From Candidatus Woesearchaeota archaeon (GTDB lineage Archaea; Nanobdellota; Nanobdellia; Woesearchaeales; UBA10200): a stretch of DNA of 6,754 bases. Positions 5,703-6,754 of this stretch are shown here, piece after piece (the first letter of the stretch is position 1; each line of letters opens with the position of its first letter). Under the pieces are notes generated by a model that saw nothing but the letters and a program-made list of their open reading frames with translations, was not told the origin of the DNA and made no database searches. Both the position numbers and the translations under genes were made by a program. The stretch spans positions 1 to 6,754 of the forward strand of contig JAGVZX010000119.1 in assembly GCA_018302185.1 (NCBI GenBank), in the 5' to 3' direction.

Positions 5703-6260
5703 ATAACAATAGCTGGCTTAGTGAGCTTTCTCAGCCCTTGTGTGCTCCCATTGATACCTGGATTTCTTGCTTATCTTTCTGGAACAACTGTTGCTGATTC
5801 AAAGAATGCGAGATTAAAAGTCTTCCTAAACAGCGTTGCGTTTGTGCTTGGATTAGGATTAGTATTTGCCACGCTGGGTGTATTGCTCAACACAATTTTA
5901 CTGAATGTCTCTTATACTGTGCAAAATTGGCTTGGAAGAATAGGCGGCACAATCATAATTTTGTTTGGCTTATACTTGCTTGGCTTGATAAAAATCCCTT
6001 GGTTAGAACAGGAGCATAAGTTAAAAGTGTCAAACAAATTGACAAAAAGAATTTCTAACACATATATTACTAGCTTTGTTTTCGGTGCAGCATTTGGAGT
6101 TGGCTGGACTCCTTGCGTTGGTGCAGTTTTAGGAAGTGTATTAGCATTGACAGTCACGATGCCAGGCAAAGCTTTCTTATTGTTGTTTTCTTATTTAAAT
6201 GTTTTTTCGAAATATTATCAATCAAAAGCTATATATACTTCCATAACTAAAACATGGTAG
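5703..6260 (+). pseudogene. ccdA: CcdA-type thiol-disulfide transporter, 3'-truncated and with no normal start codon
   Basis: CcdA proteins carry electrons from cytoplasmic thioredoxin across the membrane to extracytoplasmic redoxins. Four of six expected helices remain. The first holds the redox motif SPCVLPLIPG and the fourth holds the second redox motif, VGWTPCVGAVLGS; both conserved cysteines are present. In the fifth helix (GKAFLLLFS) the frame enters copy 2 of the 100-bp repeat at 6186, adds 24 residues encoded by it (FSYLNVFSKYYQSK and on) and stops at 6258-6260. About 60-70 residues, including the last two helices, are lost. At the 5' end the best Shine-Dalgarno, AGGAGG (5692-5697), points to ATA at 5703, giving ITIAGLVSFLSPC. 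The first conventional start is GTG 5721, 23 nt from the Shine-Dalgarno and missing family sequence. A functional protein is unlikely; misassembly could also produce this. Confidence 0.75.
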
Positions 6261-6285
6261 CTAAATGAGGAGGAATAGATAACAA
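6186..6285. repeat. 100-bp perfect direct repeat, copy 2 (inserted within ccdA, upstream of redoxin)
   Basis: Exact copy of 5610-5709, in the same orientation and 576 bp further on. It replaces the 3' part of ccdA. The junction falls in TTTTCTTATT, which encodes F-S-Y, and the intact ccdA would be expected to read nearly the same bases there (family sequence LLLFSYS), so about ten bases of microhomology may mark the joint. It brings a TATA box (6229-6237) and AGGAGG (6268-6273) to the redoxin gene. Confidence 0.97.
6229..6237 (+). promoter_or_regulatory. Duplicated TATA box upstream of the redoxin gene
   Basis: This is the same ctatatata as in copy 1. A start near 6258-6260 would give the redoxin its own short leader carrying AGGAGG at 6268-6273. 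That Shine-Dalgarno is 16 nt from the redoxin ATG (6290), longer than usual, consistent with a borrowed rather than native promoter. Confidence 0.45.
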
Positions 6286-6289
6286 ACAG

Positions 6290-6754
6290 ATGGCTGTTAA
6301 GGCCGAAATAAAGATGCAAACAAAGATAAACAAAAAAAATCTAGCACTATTTGGTGTTGTAGTAATAATAGTTATAGCAATATTTTACATCGAAAGTTTC
6401 AAGGCACCTACAGGCAACAGTCCAAACATATCAGATGAGAAAGACACTGCTTCAGATACAGGCTCTTTTAAACAAACTACAACTTTGCAAGAAACTACAT
6501 CCAAAGAGAGTAGATATCAGACAGATACTGCAAATACAATAAACCATCGAGCAGCAATTATTGCGCAGAAAGAAAAAAAGTTCAAAAGAGCGCCTGAGCT
6601 TGTTTCTCCAGATGGCTACATAAATTTGAAAAAAGAAGGATATACAGATTACACTGACAAGATTACAATCCAGGAATTATTAGGCAAAAAAGTCATTCTC
6701 ATAGATTTCTGGACATATAGCTGCATAAACTGCCAGCGCACATTACCATACATC
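6290..6754 (+). CDS. Membrane-anchored redoxin with CINC active site (gene runs off right edge)
   Basis: 155 codons are visible from ATG 6290. A basic N-terminus (MAVKAEIKMQTKINKKN) precedes one signal-anchor helix (about 18-35, LALFGVVVIIVIAIFYI). A Ser/Thr/Lys/Glu-rich linker (about 40-95) leads into a thioredoxin-fold domain beginning near APELVSPDGYINL (101-113). The sequence KKVILIDFWTYSCINCQRTLPYI puts the CxxC cysteines at 145 and 148 and closely matches the TlpA/DipZ-type redoxin family (ResA/TlpA relatives). The domain should lie outside the membrane and exchange disulfides, receiving electrons from CcdA. It directly follows the truncated ccdA, which fits the common ccdA-redoxin pairing or the fused DipZ arrangement. 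Met9 (6314) is an alternative start, also without a well-spaced Shine-Dalgarno. The C-terminal part of the fold is beyond the edge. Confidence 0.85.
   Translation, partial: MAVKAEIKMQTKINKKNLALFGVVVIIVIAIFYIESFKAPTGNSPNISDEKDTASDTGSFKQTTTLQETTSKESRYQTDTANTINHRAAIIAQKEKKFKRAPELVSPDGYINLKKEGYTDYTDKITIQELLGKKVILIDFWTYSCINCQRTLPYI

Larger units (their letters stand above)
5610..5709. repeat. 100-bp perfect direct repeat, copy 1 (divergent promoter region)
   Basis: Identical base for base to 6186-6285. Copy 1 lies between the leftward hypothetical gene and the rightward ccdA remnant and looks like a native divergent intergenic region. It carries a leftward TATA box (5616-5623), a rightward TATA box (5653-5661) and a GGAGG Shine-Dalgarno (5693-5697). 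Both edges are sharp: the preceding bases differ (A/T-rich 5609 versus G6185), and the first mismatch afterwards is T5710 versus A6286. Confidence 0.97.

Noticed and set aside
5678..5706. Overlapping mini-ORFs MVAK (5678-5692) and MRRNR (5689-5706) as leader peptides in the repeat
   Set aside because: The first begins upstream of the predicted transcription start, and the second uses the Shine-Dalgarno itself as codons. Neither has its own ribosome site.
1..6754. tRNA genes, CRISPR arrays or transposase genes
   Set aside because: No T-loop (GGTTCRA-type) sequence in a cloverleaf context, no regularly spaced repeats and no transposase reading frame were seen in the window.

Overview
The window is AT-rich and reads as archaeal. 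Promoter-like elements are TATA boxes rather than -35/-10 pairs. Shine-Dalgarno sequences match the archaeal 16S tail. A ribosomal protein of the archaeal/eukaryotic L10e type is present, and a secreted Ig-fold protein with a C-terminal anchor sits inside an ABC-transporter operon. Small compact genes and low GC would fit a DPANN archaeon such as Woesearchaeota or Pacearchaeota, but that placement is inference from style and not from a marker tree.

Left part (1-3755). A truncated small membrane protein runs leftward off the edge. Divergent from it, behind a clear TATA box and an operator-like palindrome, is a three-gene module: a LolD/MacB-type ATPase, a signal-peptide-bearing Ig-fold (S-layer/CARDB-like) protein with a C-terminal membrane anchor, and a four-TM MacB/FtsX-family permease. 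The ATPase and permease should form a mechanotransmission-type ABC complex. The Ig-fold protein occupies the place where bacterial systems have the MacA adaptor, so an adaptor or substrate-presenting role is a reasonable inference.

Middle part (3756-4774). A GC-rich 16-bp stem-loop follows the operon. Then comes the gene for ribosomal protein L10e (uL16), whose real N-terminus lies 41 codons upstream of the first in-frame ATG and appears to begin at an ATC codon with a well-spaced Shine-Dalgarno. Between L10e and the convergent next gene sits a 196-bp element closed by 15-bp perfect inverted repeats with TA at each outer edge. It is either a MITE-like element or a folded RNA.

Right part (4775-6754). 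A leftward gene encodes an unrecognised acidic protein with a CxxC zinc-ribbon-like start. A perfect 100-bp direct repeat then occurs twice (5610-5709 and 6186-6285). It carries a divergent promoter and a Shine-Dalgarno, and it brackets a CcdA thiol-disulfide transporter gene that has lost its last two membrane segments. The second copy lies directly upstream of a membrane-anchored thioredoxin-fold protein (CINC active site) that runs off the right edge. CcdA and the redoxin would normally cooperate in moving reducing equivalents across the membrane; here the first partner looks broken. The repeat is either a recent duplication/insertion or an assembly artefact, and this must be settled before reading biology into it.
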